Shown here piece by piece: positions 15,925-27,600 of a stretch of DNA of 64,000 nucleotides. The stretch is taken from positions 7,130,001 to 7,194,000 of the forward strand of contig NZ_CP035913.1 in NCBI RefSeq assembly GCF_004209755.1. Reading direction: 5' to 3'. Numbering within the stretch: position 1 is the stretch's first letter; each line of letters starts with the position of its first letter. Position numbers and translations under genes: made by a program. The notes beneath the pieces are model-generated. The model did not search any database. It saw only the letters and a program-made list of their open reading frames with translations, and had not been told where the DNA came from. This DNA comes from Pseudoduganella lutea (GTDB lineage Bacteria; Pseudomonadota; Gammaproteobacteria; Burkholderiales; Burkholderiaceae_D).

Positions 15925-17784
15925 ATGAACCAGCCGCATGACGACGAGCACACTGTCCTGGCTTCCAGCGCTCCGCTCGGCGTTCCTCCCGCGGTGCCCG
16001 GAACGGGCCATGACGACAACGCGCTCCCCATCGGCGCCCGCCTGGGCGATTTCGAGATTGTCGGCATCCTCGGCATTGGCGGGTTCGGCATCGTGTACCG
16101 GGCGCACGACCATTCGCTCGACCGGGATGTCGCGCTGAAGGAATACATGCCATCGACGCTGGCATCGCGCTCACAGGCGAACGTGCGCGTCAAGGCGACG
16201 CATCACGCGGAGATGTTCCAGGCCGGCTTGCGCAGCTTTATCAACGAGGCGCGCATGCTCGCCCACTTCGACCACCCGGCGCTCGTCAAGGTCTACCAGT
16301 TCTGGGAAGCGAACGGCACGGCCTATATGGTAATGCCGTGTTATCACGGCAAGACGCTGAAGCAGGCGCTGCAGGCACGCCCGGGGCCACCTGGCGAGGC
16401 GTGGCTGAACAGGCTGCTGGCGCAGTTGCTCGATGCGCTCGAACTGATTCACGGCGAGCACTGCTTTCACCGCGATATCGCGCCCGACAATATCCTGATG
16501 CTGGACGATGTGCGCCCGCTGCTGCTCGACTTCGGGGCCGCCCGGCGGGCCATCGAGGGCATGACGCAGGCGTTTACCGTCATCCTCAAGCAGGGCTACG
16601 CACCGATCGAGCAATATGCCGAAGTGCCGGGCATGCAGCAGGGTGCATGGACCGACCTGTATGCGCTGGCCTCGGTGGTGCATTACGCCATCGACGGCCG
16701 CCCGCCGGTGCCGGCCGTTGCCCGCATCATTGCCGATCCGTACGTGCCGCTGGCAGACAGGCTTGCCGGCAGCTACAGCGAGGGGTTCCTGGCGGCGATC
16801 GACCAGGCGCTGGCGGTCAAGCCCGAGCAACGCCCGCAAAGCGTTGCCGAAATGCGAACGTTGCTGGGCCTGGACAATAAAGCGGCGTCCGTGGCGCTAC
16901 CAGGCGCGGCGCTGCCGTTTGCCACGCCGCCAGCCGTGCCACCGGCTGCCACATCGTTTCCATCGCCGCCCGCCTCGCCGCCGCCGTTGCCACGTTCCGC
17001 TCCGCCGCCCGCATCACCGGCGCCTGCGGCCGTGCCATCCACGGCCGCGGCAGCCGGTCGCGCCAGGTCGCGCGGGCCGGTCTATGCCGGCGGCGTCGCC
17101 GTTGCGCTGGTCGTGGCAGGGCTGGGTTACTACCTGCTCTCCGGCAATCCTTCCACGCCCGCAGCGTCCACGCCAGGCGCCCAGCCGGGGCCGCCGGCGA
17201 CGACAGCGGCCCCGGCACCCACGCCGGTGCAGCCGCCAGCCACGCCGCGCCCGTTCGAGCCCGTTGCCGCCCTCGACGACATCCTTGCCGCCGCCAGCCC
17301 TGACCGCACGGTAACCGTCCAGGTCGACAAGCCACGGGTGCGGATCGGTCGGGACGCGCTGGAATTCTCGGTCCGCGCATCCCACGCGGGCTATGTCTAC
17401 CTGTACATGGTCGGCAGCGACCGCAATAACTTCTGGCTGCTGTTCCCCAATGCGATCGACCGCGACAACGCCATCGCCGCGGGCGAAACAAGGGAACTGC
17501 CTGGTTCGACTCGCGGCAAGGGCCGGTGGCGCCTGGAAGCGGGCGGGCCGCCAGGCACCGACCAGCTGGTCGTGATGGTATCGGATGCGCCACGCCGTTT
17601 CGACGGCGCGGGCCTTGTCGCCGGGGAAGCGTTCGCGGAGTTTCCCATCGCCCGCGCGGCACAGCTGCACCGGGCGTACACGGGAAAGACGCCGCTGTTC
17701 GCCGGCGTCCCCGACTGTGCCGGCGCGGCCTGCTCCGGCGCCTATGGTGCCGCCGCGTTCGCGGTCGAGGAAGTCAACCGCTGA
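15925..17784 (+). CDS. PpkA-type membrane Ser/Thr protein kinase with C-terminal DUF4384
   Basis: 619 residues from the ATG at 15925 (GGGAG 11 bases upstream). Cytoplasmic kinase domain with all key residues: glycine loop GIGGFG (50-55), Lys72, Glu108, HRDIAPDN (Asp184, Asn189) and DFG (202-204). A Pro/Ala-rich linker leads to one membrane helix (VAVALVVAGLGYYLL, about residues 391-407). A second Pro-rich linker and a periplasmic DUF4384 domain follow (YVYLYMVGSDRNNFWLLFPN, then FPIARAA). In T6SS clusters such kinases switch secretion on by phosphorylating a forkhead protein. It is divergent from tssA and convergent with the OmpA gene, 6 bases apart. Confidence 0.9.
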   Translation: MNQPHDDEHTVLASSAPLGVPPAVPGTGHDDNALPIGARLGDFEIVGILGIGGFGIVYRAHDHSLDRDVALKEYMPSTLASRSQANVRVKATHHAEMFQAGLRSFINEARMLAHFDHPALVKVYQFWEANGTAYMVMPCYHGKTLKQALQARPGPPGEAWLNRLLAQLLDALELIHGEHCFHRDIAPDNILMLDDVRPLLLDFGAARRAIEGMTQAFTVILKQGYAPIEQYAEVPGMQQGAWTDLYALASVVHYAIDGRPPVPAVARIIADPYVPLADRLAGSYSEGFLAAIDQALAVKPEQRPQSVAEMRTLLGLDNKAASVALPGAALPFATPPAVPPAATSFPSPPASPPPLPRSAPPPASPAPAAVPSTAAAAGRARSRGPVYAGGVAVALVVAGLGYYLLSGNPSTPAASTPGAQPGPPATTAAPAPTPVQPPATPRPFEPVAALDDILAAASPDRTVTVQVDKPRVRIGRDALEFSVRASHAGYVYLYMVGSDRNNFWLLFPNAIDRDNAIAAGETRELPGSTRGKGRWRLEAGGPPGTDQLVVMVSDAPRRFDGAGLVAGEAFAEFPIARAAQLHRAYTGKTPLFAGVPDCAGAACSGAYGAAAFAVEEVNR

Positions 17785-17790
17785 ACCCGT

Positions 17791-18330
17791 TTACTTCGAC
17801 AGGTTGACGACGGTGACGCGCCGGTTCTCGGCGGCGATCGGGTTGGCCCTGTTCATCAGTTCGCGGTCACCCTTCCCCACCGGCTCGAGCCGCGCGGTAT
17901 CGATCTTGCCGCTGCTGACCAGGTAATCGCGCACCGATTCGGCACGCGCCTGCGACAAGGCCAGGTTGCCCTCCGGCGTGCCGCGCGGATCGGCATGGCC
18001 TTCGATGGCAAAACGGAAACCGGCCAGCTTTTCCGACACGAGCGCCTCGCGCACCACGTCGAGCGAGCGCCGGGCGGCGGACGTCAGCGCCGCGGAATTG
18101 GTTTCAAATGTGATCAGCAACGAGGCGCTGGCCGGCTTGGCCGCATGGCCGCCGGCATCGTCGTCGCGGGTCACCCGCAGGCTGCGCATGCGGACCGGCT
18201 TGGCCGGCGGCGTCAGCGCATCGACCAGCGCCTTTTCCGTGACCTGCCCTTCCGTCAGCACGGGTGCCTCCTGCCCCAGCACCGGCAACGCCGCCAGCAG
18301 GCTGGCGGCCACCAGGATACGTCCCTTCAT
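17791..18330 (-). CDS. OmpA-family peptidoglycan-binding protein
   Basis: 179 residues from the ATG at 18330 (AAGGAG upstream). A signal peptide with ILVAASLLAALPVLG ends near residue 20. The C-terminal OmpA/MotB domain has LLITFETNSAALTSAARRSLD, the peptidoglycan-binding FAIEGHADPRGTPEGNLALSQARAESV and ENRRVTVVNL. No lipobox cysteine, so it is likely a soluble periplasmic protein. Placed between the T6SS kinase and phosphatase genes, it could anchor the secretion complex to the cell wall like TagL's OmpA part. Confidence 0.87.
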   Translation of the reverse strand: MKGRILVAASLLAALPVLGQEAPVLTEGQVTEKALVDALTPPAKPVRMRSLRVTRDDDAGGHAAKPASASLLITFETNSAALTSAARRSLDVVREALVSEKLAGFRFAIEGHADPRGTPEGNLALSQARAESVRDYLVSSGKIDTARLEPVGKGDRELMNRANPIAAENRRVTVVNLSK

Positions 18331-18425
18331 ATCGAACTCCTTCAGCTTTTCGCTACGTGAAAGGCGCGATGTTCCCGCCGCGCGCCACCGGTCCAGTTGC
18401 CTTATAGCCATGCCGCATGGCAGGC

Positions 18426-19184
18426 TCATCGCAGCACCGTCGTGCATGAATCGGCGCAGGCGACCGCCAGCGCCGAATAGTTATCCTGCCCCGGGCGGCC
18501 GCGCTCCCTGATCAATTGCTCGAGCTGAAACAGCCACGTGTCGGGATCGACGGACGCGGCCAGGTTCCGCTCCATGTCGGCCTCGGCCACGTATTCCCAG
18601 AATCCGTCCGTGCACAGCAGGAAACGATCGCCATCGCGCACGTGCAGCGGCGCCGCCTCGACGCGCGGCTCGGGCGGATCGGTGTCGCCCATGGCGGCCA
18701 GCAGCGCATTGCGGTGACGGGAACCGCGCAGGTCACCCGGCGCCAGGTAGCCCGCATCGACCATTGTCTGCACCACCGAATGGTCGCGTGTCTGCAACAG
18801 GATGACGTTACCGCGGAAACAATACAGTCGCGTATCGCCGACATGCGCCCAGGTCGCCCGGGCATTCCGGGTGTCGACGGCCAGCACCACGAGCGTGGCG
18901 CGCATGCCGGCCAGCCCGGGGCGGCGGCGCTGCTCGGCCACCAGGCTGTCGTGCGCGGCGCGCACCGCGCCGAGGACATTGGCGGAGGTGGGCTGCGGTT
19001 GCCCCTGAAACCGGCCGAGCACGCCCTGCACGACGATCCGCGACGCAAGCTGGCCGCCGGCGTGGCCGCCGAGACCGTCGGACAGTACGCCGAACCAGCA
19101 GTCGGGGCCAGCCCAGAAACCATAGGCATCCTCATTGACCGCACGGCCACCGGGGCTGGAAAGCACGGAAACACGCAGATCCAT
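18426..19184 (-). CDS. PppA-type PP2C serine/threonine phosphatase
   Basis: 252 residues from the ATG at 19184. PPM/PP2C family; the metal-binding acidic residues are present in NEDAYG, GVLSDGLGGHAGG, CTDGFWEYV and GQDNYSALAV. Cytoplasmic, no signal peptide. With the PpkA-type kinase it forms the opposing pair that sets T6SS activity by threonine phosphorylation. It precedes the OmpA gene on the same strand with a 95-base gap. Confidence 0.92.
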   Translation of the reverse strand: MDLRVSVLSSPGGRAVNEDAYGFWAGPDCWFGVLSDGLGGHAGGQLASRIVVQGVLGRFQGQPQPTSANVLGAVRAAHDSLVAEQRRRPGLAGMRATLVVLAVDTRNARATWAHVGDTRLYCFRGNVILLQTRDHSVVQTMVDAGYLAPGDLRGSRHRNALLAAMGDTDPPEPRVEAAPLHVRDGDRFLLCTDGFWEYVAEADMERNLAASVDPDTWLFQLEQLIRERGRPGQDNYSALAVACADSCTTVLR

Positions 19185-19863
19185 AGGAGCCTGTCCGCCA
19201 ATCTGTTGCAAACCATCGCTAACCCGAAGAAAACCCATCCGTTCGGGCTTATTTCCCTCGCATATTGCCGTTTCGTTCGGTAGCCAATAAGAAGCCGGGA
19301 AGAAGCCGGGAAGAAATGCAGGCGCCGAAGAAACCGGCGGCCATTCTCAGCAATTAACAGCGCAGTTATCAAAATAATATTTTGATTCTAGCGACGTCAT
19401 TAGGGGGTGGCAAGGAATTCCCACCTTGTTGCGGCGGCACCACGCAGGATTAAATACGAGCGCTTTGGACTATACTGGCTTAACTTTTACCACGTGATGC
19501 TGGCGTTAATTCACGCATGCACTTGTGTGTATCTGACGGGTGTTTTCGGCTGTCCAGATGGACTGAGCAATATATTCCGTTTTGCAATCGGCCATATCGG
19601 CCACGCCATAAACCGACACAAAAACCACCACAAAAATCACCACGAGAGCCAGCAAGAGCCACTGAGAGCCAACGCATGAGCCGCCCCTGCCCGGTCGAGC
19701 ATCCGGCAGGCTTTATTTCACGCGCCATTTTCGCGCGGCGCATTCGCGATACCTGTTGCCGGTGCAGATCGTTTGTATTGAAAAGCCATCCCGCAATCTG
19801 CCTGATAACGCAATGAACGGTGGCGATCCTTGCCGGTGAGTACCGGCACGATAAGGAGGAACA
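19185..19863. other. A/T-rich intergenic region upstream of the two-partner secretion operon
   Basis: About 680 bases. The part at 19280-19560 is clearly A/T-rich. A TATACT hexamer at 19471 could be a -10 element. The short open frames here have no ribosome sites or family features. An imperfect direct repeat (CCACAAAAA/CACCACGAGAGCC, then AGAGCCA copies) lies at 19620-19675. The region should hold the promoters for the phosphatase gene (minus) and the tpsB-tpsA pair (plus). Confidence 0.45.
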
Positions 19864-21552
19864 ATGGTCATACGCTTGCGTTGCCTGGTCATGCAGCTTG
19901 CCCACGCCCTCCGTACGACAGCACCAGCATTTTCTCTTGCGCCACGCGCCACGGGGCTGGCAAGCCGGGCAGGCTATTGCGTTGCCATCGGCCTGCACAT
20001 GGGGATGGCCTTCGCACAGGAACCGGCCGCACCGGCGAGCCAGCCCGGCATGCCGGTGCAGGCCGTGCGCGTGGAAGGCAATACCCTGCTGCCCGAACAC
20101 ACGCTGCGCGAACTCACCGCGGGGCTGGCGGGCAACCGGCACACCTTGGCCGAACTGGAAGCGCTGGCGGCGCGCGTGCAGGAAGCCTACCGGAACGCGG
20201 GCTACGGCGGTGTCGTCGCCTACCTGCCGGAGCAGGATATTTCAACAGGCAATATCGTGATCCGGGTCGTCGAGGGCAAGCTGGCGGCCGTGCGGGTGGC
20301 GGGCAACCGGTACTTCGATACGGCCAATGTCCGTGCGGGCTTGCCGAGCCTGCGCGAAGGCACGACCCCGCGGGTGGGCCATGTCGATCGTGACATCCAG
20401 CTCAGCAACGACAATCCCGCGAAGAACGTCAAGGTCACGCTGACGGCCGGCGCGCAGCCCGGCGACATCGATGCCGACGTCGCCGTGACCGACACCGACC
20501 CGCTCCAGTACCTCGTCGGCTACGGCAACACGGGCAACCGCAGCACCGGCCGGCACCGGGTGAGCGTGGGCATCCAGCATGCGAACCTGTTCGGCCGCGA
20601 CCACGTGGGCACGCTGCAATTCCAGACCTCGCCCGAAGATCCGGGCCGCGTGAAGATCTTCAGCGCCGGCTATCGCATTCCGCTGTATGCCCGCGCCGCC
20701 TCGCTCGATGCCTTCGTGGCGCACTCCAGCGTGAGCAACGGCACCACGATCACGCCGGCCGGGCCGCTGTCGTTCACGGGCCGGGGTACCGTGGTCGGAC
20801 TGCGCGCCAACCGCAATCTCGACCGGATCGGCGAGTACGACCATCACGTGACACTGGGCATCGACTGGCGCGACTACGAGGACGACTGCTCGATCGGCGA
20901 CTTCGGCCCGGCCGGCTGCGGCTCCGCCGCGGTGGACGTGTCCACCGTACCCGTCAGTGTTTCCTACACGGGCCAGAAACAGGGGCCGCGCCTGGCGTTC
21001 GGCGTCAGTGCGGGGCTGTCGGTCAATACCGGAGGAAGCTCGCGCGCCACGTTCGACGCAGCGCGCCCTGGCGCGCCGCGCACCTATGCGATCGCCAGGG
21101 CGGCCGGCTTCGTCGACCGCGCATGGACGGCACGATTCTCGGTCAATGGCCGCCTCGACATGCAGTACAGCCCGCACGCGCTGATCTCCGGCGAGCGCTT
21201 CGGCATCGGCGGCGCGAACAGCGTGCGCGGCTATGCGGAGCGGGAAATGGCCGGCGATACGGGCTTCCTCGTGCGTTTCGAAGCCGCACCGGCACCGATC
21301 GACGTGGCAAACGGCGTACGCGTGCGGCCCTACCTGTTCGTGGACCACGGCCGCATCGTCAACCACCGGGACCTGCCCTGCCGCGGCGCCGGCGAAACGT
21401 CGTGCAAGCTGACGGGGGCAGGTATCGGCGTGCGCCTCGGCCTGGGCCGGAAAGCCACCGCCAGCCTCGATATCGGCCGAGCGCTGGAGCGCGGCATCAC
21501 GACATCACCGGGAGACGTGCGGGGCCATGTCTCGCTCAATCTCGTTTTTTGA
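19864..21552 (+). CDS. TpsB-type outer-membrane transporter (ShlB/FhaC family)
   Basis: 562 residues; the ATG at 19864 follows AAGGAGGAACA. Omp85-superfamily pore that exports its TpsA partner through the outer membrane. Long signal region ending near AFAQEP (residue 52). Two POTRA-like domains follow (QAVRVEGNTLLPEHTLRE..., then GNIVIRVVEGKLAAVRVAGNRYF). The 16-strand barrel contains the lid-loop motif NSVRGYAERE and ends in LNLVF, with the terminal Phe needed for barrel insertion. The tpsA partner starts 65 bases downstream, so the pair forms one operon. Confidence 0.95.
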   Translation: MVIRLRCLVMQLAHALRTTAPAFSLAPRATGLASRAGYCVAIGLHMGMAFAQEPAAPASQPGMPVQAVRVEGNTLLPEHTLRELTAGLAGNRHTLAELEALAARVQEAYRNAGYGGVVAYLPEQDISTGNIVIRVVEGKLAAVRVAGNRYFDTANVRAGLPSLREGTTPRVGHVDRDIQLSNDNPAKNVKVTLTAGAQPGDIDADVAVTDTDPLQYLVGYGNTGNRSTGRHRVSVGIQHANLFGRDHVGTLQFQTSPEDPGRVKIFSAGYRIPLYARAASLDAFVAHSSVSNGTTITPAGPLSFTGRGTVVGLRANRNLDRIGEYDHHVTLGIDWRDYEDDCSIGDFGPAGCGSAAVDVSTVPVSVSYTGQKQGPRLAFGVSAGLSVNTGGSSRATFDAARPGAPRTYAIARAAGFVDRAWTARFSVNGRLDMQYSPHALISGERFGIGGANSVRGYAEREMAGDTGFLVRFEAAPAPIDVANGVRVRPYLFVDHGRIVNHRDLPCRGAGETSCKLTGAGIGVRLGLGRKATASLDIGRALERGITTSPGDVRGHVSLNLVF

Positions 21553-21617
21553 CGGACCTGGCCGGGGCCTCGCTGTCTCGTCTCCATCGCAAGCCAGCTC
21601 CACGGGGGAATATCATC

Positions 21618-24600
21618 ATGAAGCAGTCGATCGGTTCCATCGCCGCCGGCAACGATAGCGGAGCACGCCGCGCCGGACTCGCACGCCACGACAAACGCGC
21701 GCTGGAGCACCAGCACGCCCACCTTGCGCGGCACGCGATCGCCACCGCGATCGCCGCGGCATTCGGCACGGTGGCCGCGTGTGTTGCCATGCCGGCCTGG
21801 GCGCAATTGCCGACCGGTGGCGCCGTCGCGCATGGCAGTGCCGCCATCGCCACCGATGGCAACCGCATGACCGTCACGAACAGTCCGAACGCGGTGCTGA
21901 ACTGGCAGTCGTTTTCCGTGGGTGCGCGCAACAGCGTGCACTTCGCCCAGCAAAGCGCCGCCAGCCAGGTATTGAACCGCGTGGTCGGCAACGACCCGTC
22001 GGCCATCCTGGGCAGCCTGTCGTCGAATGGCGGCGTGTGGCTGGTCAATCCGCACGGCGTTCTGTTCGGCAGCAATGCCCGCATCGACGTGGGCGGCCTT
22101 GTCGCCTCCACGCTGGCGTTGTCGAACGAGGATTTCCTGGCCGGGCGGTTCCGCTTCGACAGCGGCGCCCTGCCCGGCGGCCAGGTGCTGAACCAGGGGG
22201 AGATCCGCACCAGCTTCGGCGGGCGCGTGTGGCTCATGGGCGACTCGGTGCGCAACGAAGGCCTTGTCCACAGCCCCGCTGGCCACATCGTGCTGGCCGC
22301 CGGCAAGAGCATCGAACTGGTCGACTCGGGCATGCCCAACGTGACGGTGCGCGTTACCGCACCCGATAACGAGGCCGTCAACCTGGGCACCCTGCTGGCG
22401 TCCGGCCGTGGCAGCATCGACGTGCATGGCGGCATCGTCAACCAGCAGGGCATCGTCCGTGCCGACAGCATCGGCACGGATGACGGCGGCCGCGTCGTGA
22501 TGAAGGCCAGCGGTGACGTCACCCTCGGCGCCGCCAGCCGGACCAGCGCGTCGGCGGCGGGAACGGGTACCGGCGGCCAGGTGCTGGTGCAATCGGCGAC
22601 GGGCGCCACGCTGGTGCAGGGGAACGTGTCCGCCACCAGCGGCGGCGGCAAGGGTGGGCGCGTCCACCTGTTGGGCGAGCAGGTTGGTGTCCATGGCCAG
22701 GCGCAGGTCGACGCATCCGGCGCCACCGGCGCGGACGAGGTGCTGGTCGGCGGCGACTACGGCGGTGCCAATGCCGCCGTGCAGAACGCGGCGGCGACCT
22801 ACTTCGGGCCGGGCGCGTCGATCCGGGCGAATGCCACGGGCACCGGCGATGGCGGCAAGGTCATCCTGTGGGGCGACCGCGCCACGCGCGCGTTCGGCGC
22901 GATCGCGGCGCGCGGCGGGCCGGCTGGCGGGAACGGCGGGTTTGTCGAGACTTCGGGCCTGTTCCTCGATGCGCAACCAATGGCGATCGACGTGGGCACG
23001 CACCATGGCGCACCGGGCACGTGGCTGCTCGATCCCGGCAATATTTCGATCACCGAGGGCTGCTGCATCTCCGGGATCGCGGGCACGATCAACTTCACCT
23101 ACACATCGAACACAAACGATGCGGCCATTCCCGCCAGCGTCATCGCGACGGCGATCGAGAGTGGCAATAACGTGATCGTGCGCACCGGGGGCGGGGCCAA
23201 CACCTCGCAGGAAGGTGACATCACCGTGGCGAGCGATATCGTGGTGCAGAGTGACTCCGCAACCGGTTCGCTCACCCTGGAGGCCCACAACGACATCATC
23301 GTGAATCCGGGCGTGAAGATCACGGCCCTTGGCACGCCGATGCAGGTGAGGTTGACCGCGGACAGCGATGCCAACAATGCCGGCGCCATCGTGTTGAACA
23401 GCGGCGTGGAAATCGGCACCCGGGGTGGCGCCATCGAGATGTTTGCGGCCAACGGCAGCACGGGCGTGGGCGATGGCATCAGCATCGCAGGCAGCACCCT
23501 CGAAGCCGGGTCAGGCCAAATCGCCCTGAATGGCAACACGGTCAACATCAGCGGCAACAGCTCGCTGACGGGGGTGAGCTTCGCCATCGTCAGCAACGCC
23601 ACCACCGTTACCGGCTCGACGCTGACCGCAAGTATCGCGGGCATCTCGCTGTCGGCACGTAATCCTGCCACGAGCACCGTCACACTGACCAGCAGCACGC
23701 TGACGGCGGAGTCGCCCAACCCGACGCTCGGTGTCATCGACATCCGCGCCGGCACGCTCGACACGGTGGATGCAACCCTCAATGCCAGCGGCAACATGAA
23801 CCTGGCGACGGCGCTCCGCACGTCCATCGACGGAGGCAATATGCGGGGCAGTGCCATCGTCATCAATGCCAGGGCCGTGGATATCACCGGCGACAGCAAC
23901 CTGACGGGCACGAACGTCGGCATCACCGCCGGCGACGTCGCCGTCACCGATTCGACGTTGTTCGCGGCCGACGGGCGCGTCGGCGTCACGGCCAGCGCTT
24001 CCCGCGGCACGGGCGGCGTCGTCCTGCGCGATGCGCGGCTCGAGGCCAATGCGGACAACAACGAGGGCGCGGGCCTCGTTTCCGTCGTGGCCCGCACGCT
24101 TGAGGCGACGGACACCGAATTGCGCGCCGCGAACACCATCGACGTGGTGACCAGTTCGCCCGATGGCGAAGGCGCCAGCGTCGTCCTGCGCGCCACCTCG
24201 CTGTTCGCGGGCCCTGAATCGCAGGTGGCGGGCCAGCTGACCATCACCGCCGACGAGATCGATGTCGGCAATACGGTCCTGGACGGTGCCAGGTTCGTCG
24301 ACCTGGTGGCGCCGTCCGTCACCATCGCGGCCGACAGCACGGTCAGGGGACAGCGTGTCGCCATCTCGGCGCAACGCCTCGGAATCGCGGACTCGCGCAT
24401 CACCGCATGGGACGGCGCCATCGAACTCAGGGCCACCAGCGAAGCGGGAAATGGCGCCGCCACGCTGTCCAACGTCGTGCTCGATGCGGCGGCCGACTCC
24501 CCGACAGGGGCGGATGGCATCGACATCGTGGCCGACACGTCGGTCATGTCCGGCATCGACATGACGGCCGCCGGCGACGTGTCCATCACTGGCACGGCGA

Positions 24601-27600
24601 CGTCCATCGACAATTCCGGCAGCGAGGCGGCCATCCGGGCGGCGGGGCTCGACATCACGTCGGGCAGCACGGAACTCGACAACGTCAACGTCACCGCTTC
24701 GCGGGAGGGCGACGCCATTACCATCCGCACCGGCACCCTGGTCAATCGAGGCAGCCGGTTTACCACGCTTGCCGGCCGCTGGCTGGTGCGCCTCGGTGCC
24801 GGCCAGCAGGGATTCCCCGCCGCGGACCTGGGCGAGCTCGACTACACATTCGTGCAGGTGAACGCCAGCGAGGCCGATCCGGTTGTCAACGGCATCGGCG
24901 CCCATGGCATCCTGATGGATGACCCGCTCAACATCGAGGTCAGGGTCGACGCCTCGCGTCCGTATGACCGTGGTACGGCGGCCACGTTCTCGCAGGCCCT
25001 GTCGCACGACGGGGGCACGGGCATCCTGGTGCTGCGCCGCGAAGGCAGCAGCATCGCCAACGGCGAGTTCGAGGACTGGAACGCGGGCACCAACAAACCC
25101 ATCATCTACCAGACCGAAGGCGGCTACTTCGACATCTCAACGGCGAACGAGAGCCCCGTGTACAGCGCCACGCAATCGTACGTGGCCGACATCACGCCGA
25201 AACAGGTCACGCTGTCCGGCCTGGCGGTCGTGCCGAAGGTGTATGACGCCACCCCCTCGGCCACGCTGACCGGGGCACTCGCCGGCATCATCGAGGGCGA
25301 CAGCGTCACCGTCAGCGACGCCACCGGGCTGTTCAACGACAAGAACGCGGGCGTGGACAAGCCCGTCGTGCTCACCGGCGGCACGCTGGCCGGCCCGGAC
25401 AATGCGAACTACCAGCTGACCGGCGGCGCCGCGACCACCGTGGGCACCATTACCCCCCTCCCGATCACGGCGGCGGGCATCACGGCCGCCGACAAGGTGT
25501 ATGACGGCGGCGTGTCTGCCACGCTGGCGGGATCGCTGTCCGGGGCCCTGCCGGGCGACGACCTGTCGCTGGCCGGCGCCACGGGAGCATTCGACGACAA
25601 GAACGCCGCCACGAACAAGCCTGTTACCGTGACGGGCGGCGCGCTGGCGGGCGCGGACCGGGCAAATTACCTCCTCGAGCCCGGCTACGTCACGCGCGCC
25701 ACCATCGCCCAGCGGCCCATCACGACGGCAGGGATCACGGCGGCCGACAAGGTCTACGACGGCACCCGCGCGGCGGCGCTGGACGGCACGCTGTCGGGCA
25801 TGCTCCCCGGCGACATCGTTGCGCTGGAAGGCGCCACCGGCTTGTTCGCCGACAAGAATGCGCAAGCCGCCAAGCCCGTCACGATCACCGGCGGCGAGCT
25901 TGCCGGCGCGGATGCGGGCAATTATGTGCTCGCGCCCGGGCATGTCCCGCAGGCCACCATCGCGCCGCGCCCCATCGGCGCCAGCGGCATCACGGCCGCC
26001 GACAAGGTGTATGACGGCACGCGCACCGCCAGCATCGCGGGCGTGCTGGCAGAAGCACTCGAAGGCGACGATGTGTCACTAACCGGTGCCACCGGCCTGT
26101 TCGACACGAAAAACGCGGGTAACAACAAGACCGTGTCGATCACGGGCGGCACGCTGGCCGGTCTTGACGCCGGCAACTATACCCTCGGCTCCGGCACCGG
26201 CGCCAGCACCACTGCCAGCATCGCGCGCAGGCCGATCTCGGCCACGGGCATCACGGCGGCCGACAAGGTCTATGACGGCAACCGCATTGCCGCGCTGTCG
26301 GGCTCGCTGTCCGAAGCGGTGGACGGCGACGACGTGTCGCTCGATGGCGCCACGGGACTGTTCGACGACCGGAATGCGGGAGTCGACAAACCCGTCGCCA
26401 TTTCGGCGGGCGCGCTGGCGGGTCGCGACGCCGGCAACTACGTGCTCGATGGCGGGCACACGGCCACGGCCACCATCGCGCCGAAACCGATCGCCGCGAC
26501 CGGGATCACCGCGCTGGACAAGGTCTATGACGGTACGCGCACCGCCAGCATATCGGGCCTGCTGGAAGAAGCGATCGAGGGCGACGATGTCGCGCTGGCC
26601 GGCGCCACCGGCCTGTTCGACACGAAGAACGCGGGCGCGGGCAAGGTCGTCACCGTGACGGGTGGCGTGCTGGCCGGCGCCGACGCCGCCAATTACACGC
26701 TGTCGGGCAGCCAGACCACCACGGCGGCCATCACCCCGCGCCCCCTCGACGCCACGGGCATCCGTGCCGCCGACAAGATCTACGATGGCAACCGCAATGC
26801 CACGCTGTCGGGCACGCTCTCAGGGGCGATCGCCGGCGATGCGGTAGCGCTGGACGGCGCCACCGGCCAGTTCGACAGCAAGAACGTGGGCACCGACAAG
26901 GCGGTGAACATCACGGGCGGGTCCCTGGCGGGCGCCGATGCCGCCAACTACGTGCTGGCGGGCGGCGGCACGGCCCGCGCCACCATCGCGCCGCGCCCGG
27001 TGGACATCGGCCTCGCCGGGCAGGTCATCAAGGAATACGATGCCACCACCGCCGCCAGCCTGGGTGCCGGCCAGTTCGTGCTGAACGGCGCGATCGCCGG
27101 CGACGCGGTCGTGGTCGGCGGACCCGCGCAAGGCAGCTTCGATTCGGCCAATGCCGGCCAGGGCAAGACCGTCAGCGTGACCGGCGTGTTCCAGATTTCG
27201 GGGGCCGACGCGTTCAATTATCGCGTGGGCGCCAGCAGCCCGGCAAACGGCGCCGGCGTGGTCACGGCGACCGTCACCGGCAACGTCGGCACGATCACGC
27301 CCGCCACGCTGTTCTACACGGCGACACCGGCGGTGCGCGAACCGGGCGTGCCCGCCGCTGGCCTGACGGGCACGGTGACCGGCTTCAAGGGAGACGACAG
27401 CCTCGCCTCCGCCACCACGGGTGTGCTGGTATGGCAGGCGGCCTCCACGCAGGCGCGGCCCGGCCTGTACCCGGTGCTGGGTTCCGGTCTCGCCGCGCTG
27501 AACTACGTGCTGGTGCAGGCGCCCGGCAACGCCGTTGCGCTGGAAGTGACGGCCGGCGTGTCGCCCGCCAACCCGCCGCAGCGGGCGCAGGAAAGCAGCA

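Noticed and set aside
19407-19679. 90-codon open frame in the gap before tpsB
   Set aside because: His/Asn/Lys repeat tail from short A/C-rich DNA repeats, no ribosome site; more likely non-coding.
21123-21617. 165-codon extension upstream of the TpsA start
   Set aside because: It overlaps the end of the TpsB gene, which has a clear family C-terminus; the signal peptide begins at 21618.
25199-27300. CRISPR-like regular repeat spacing
   Set aside because: Units are coding, about 255 bases long and in frame; no short identical repeats with unique spacers occur anywhere in the window.
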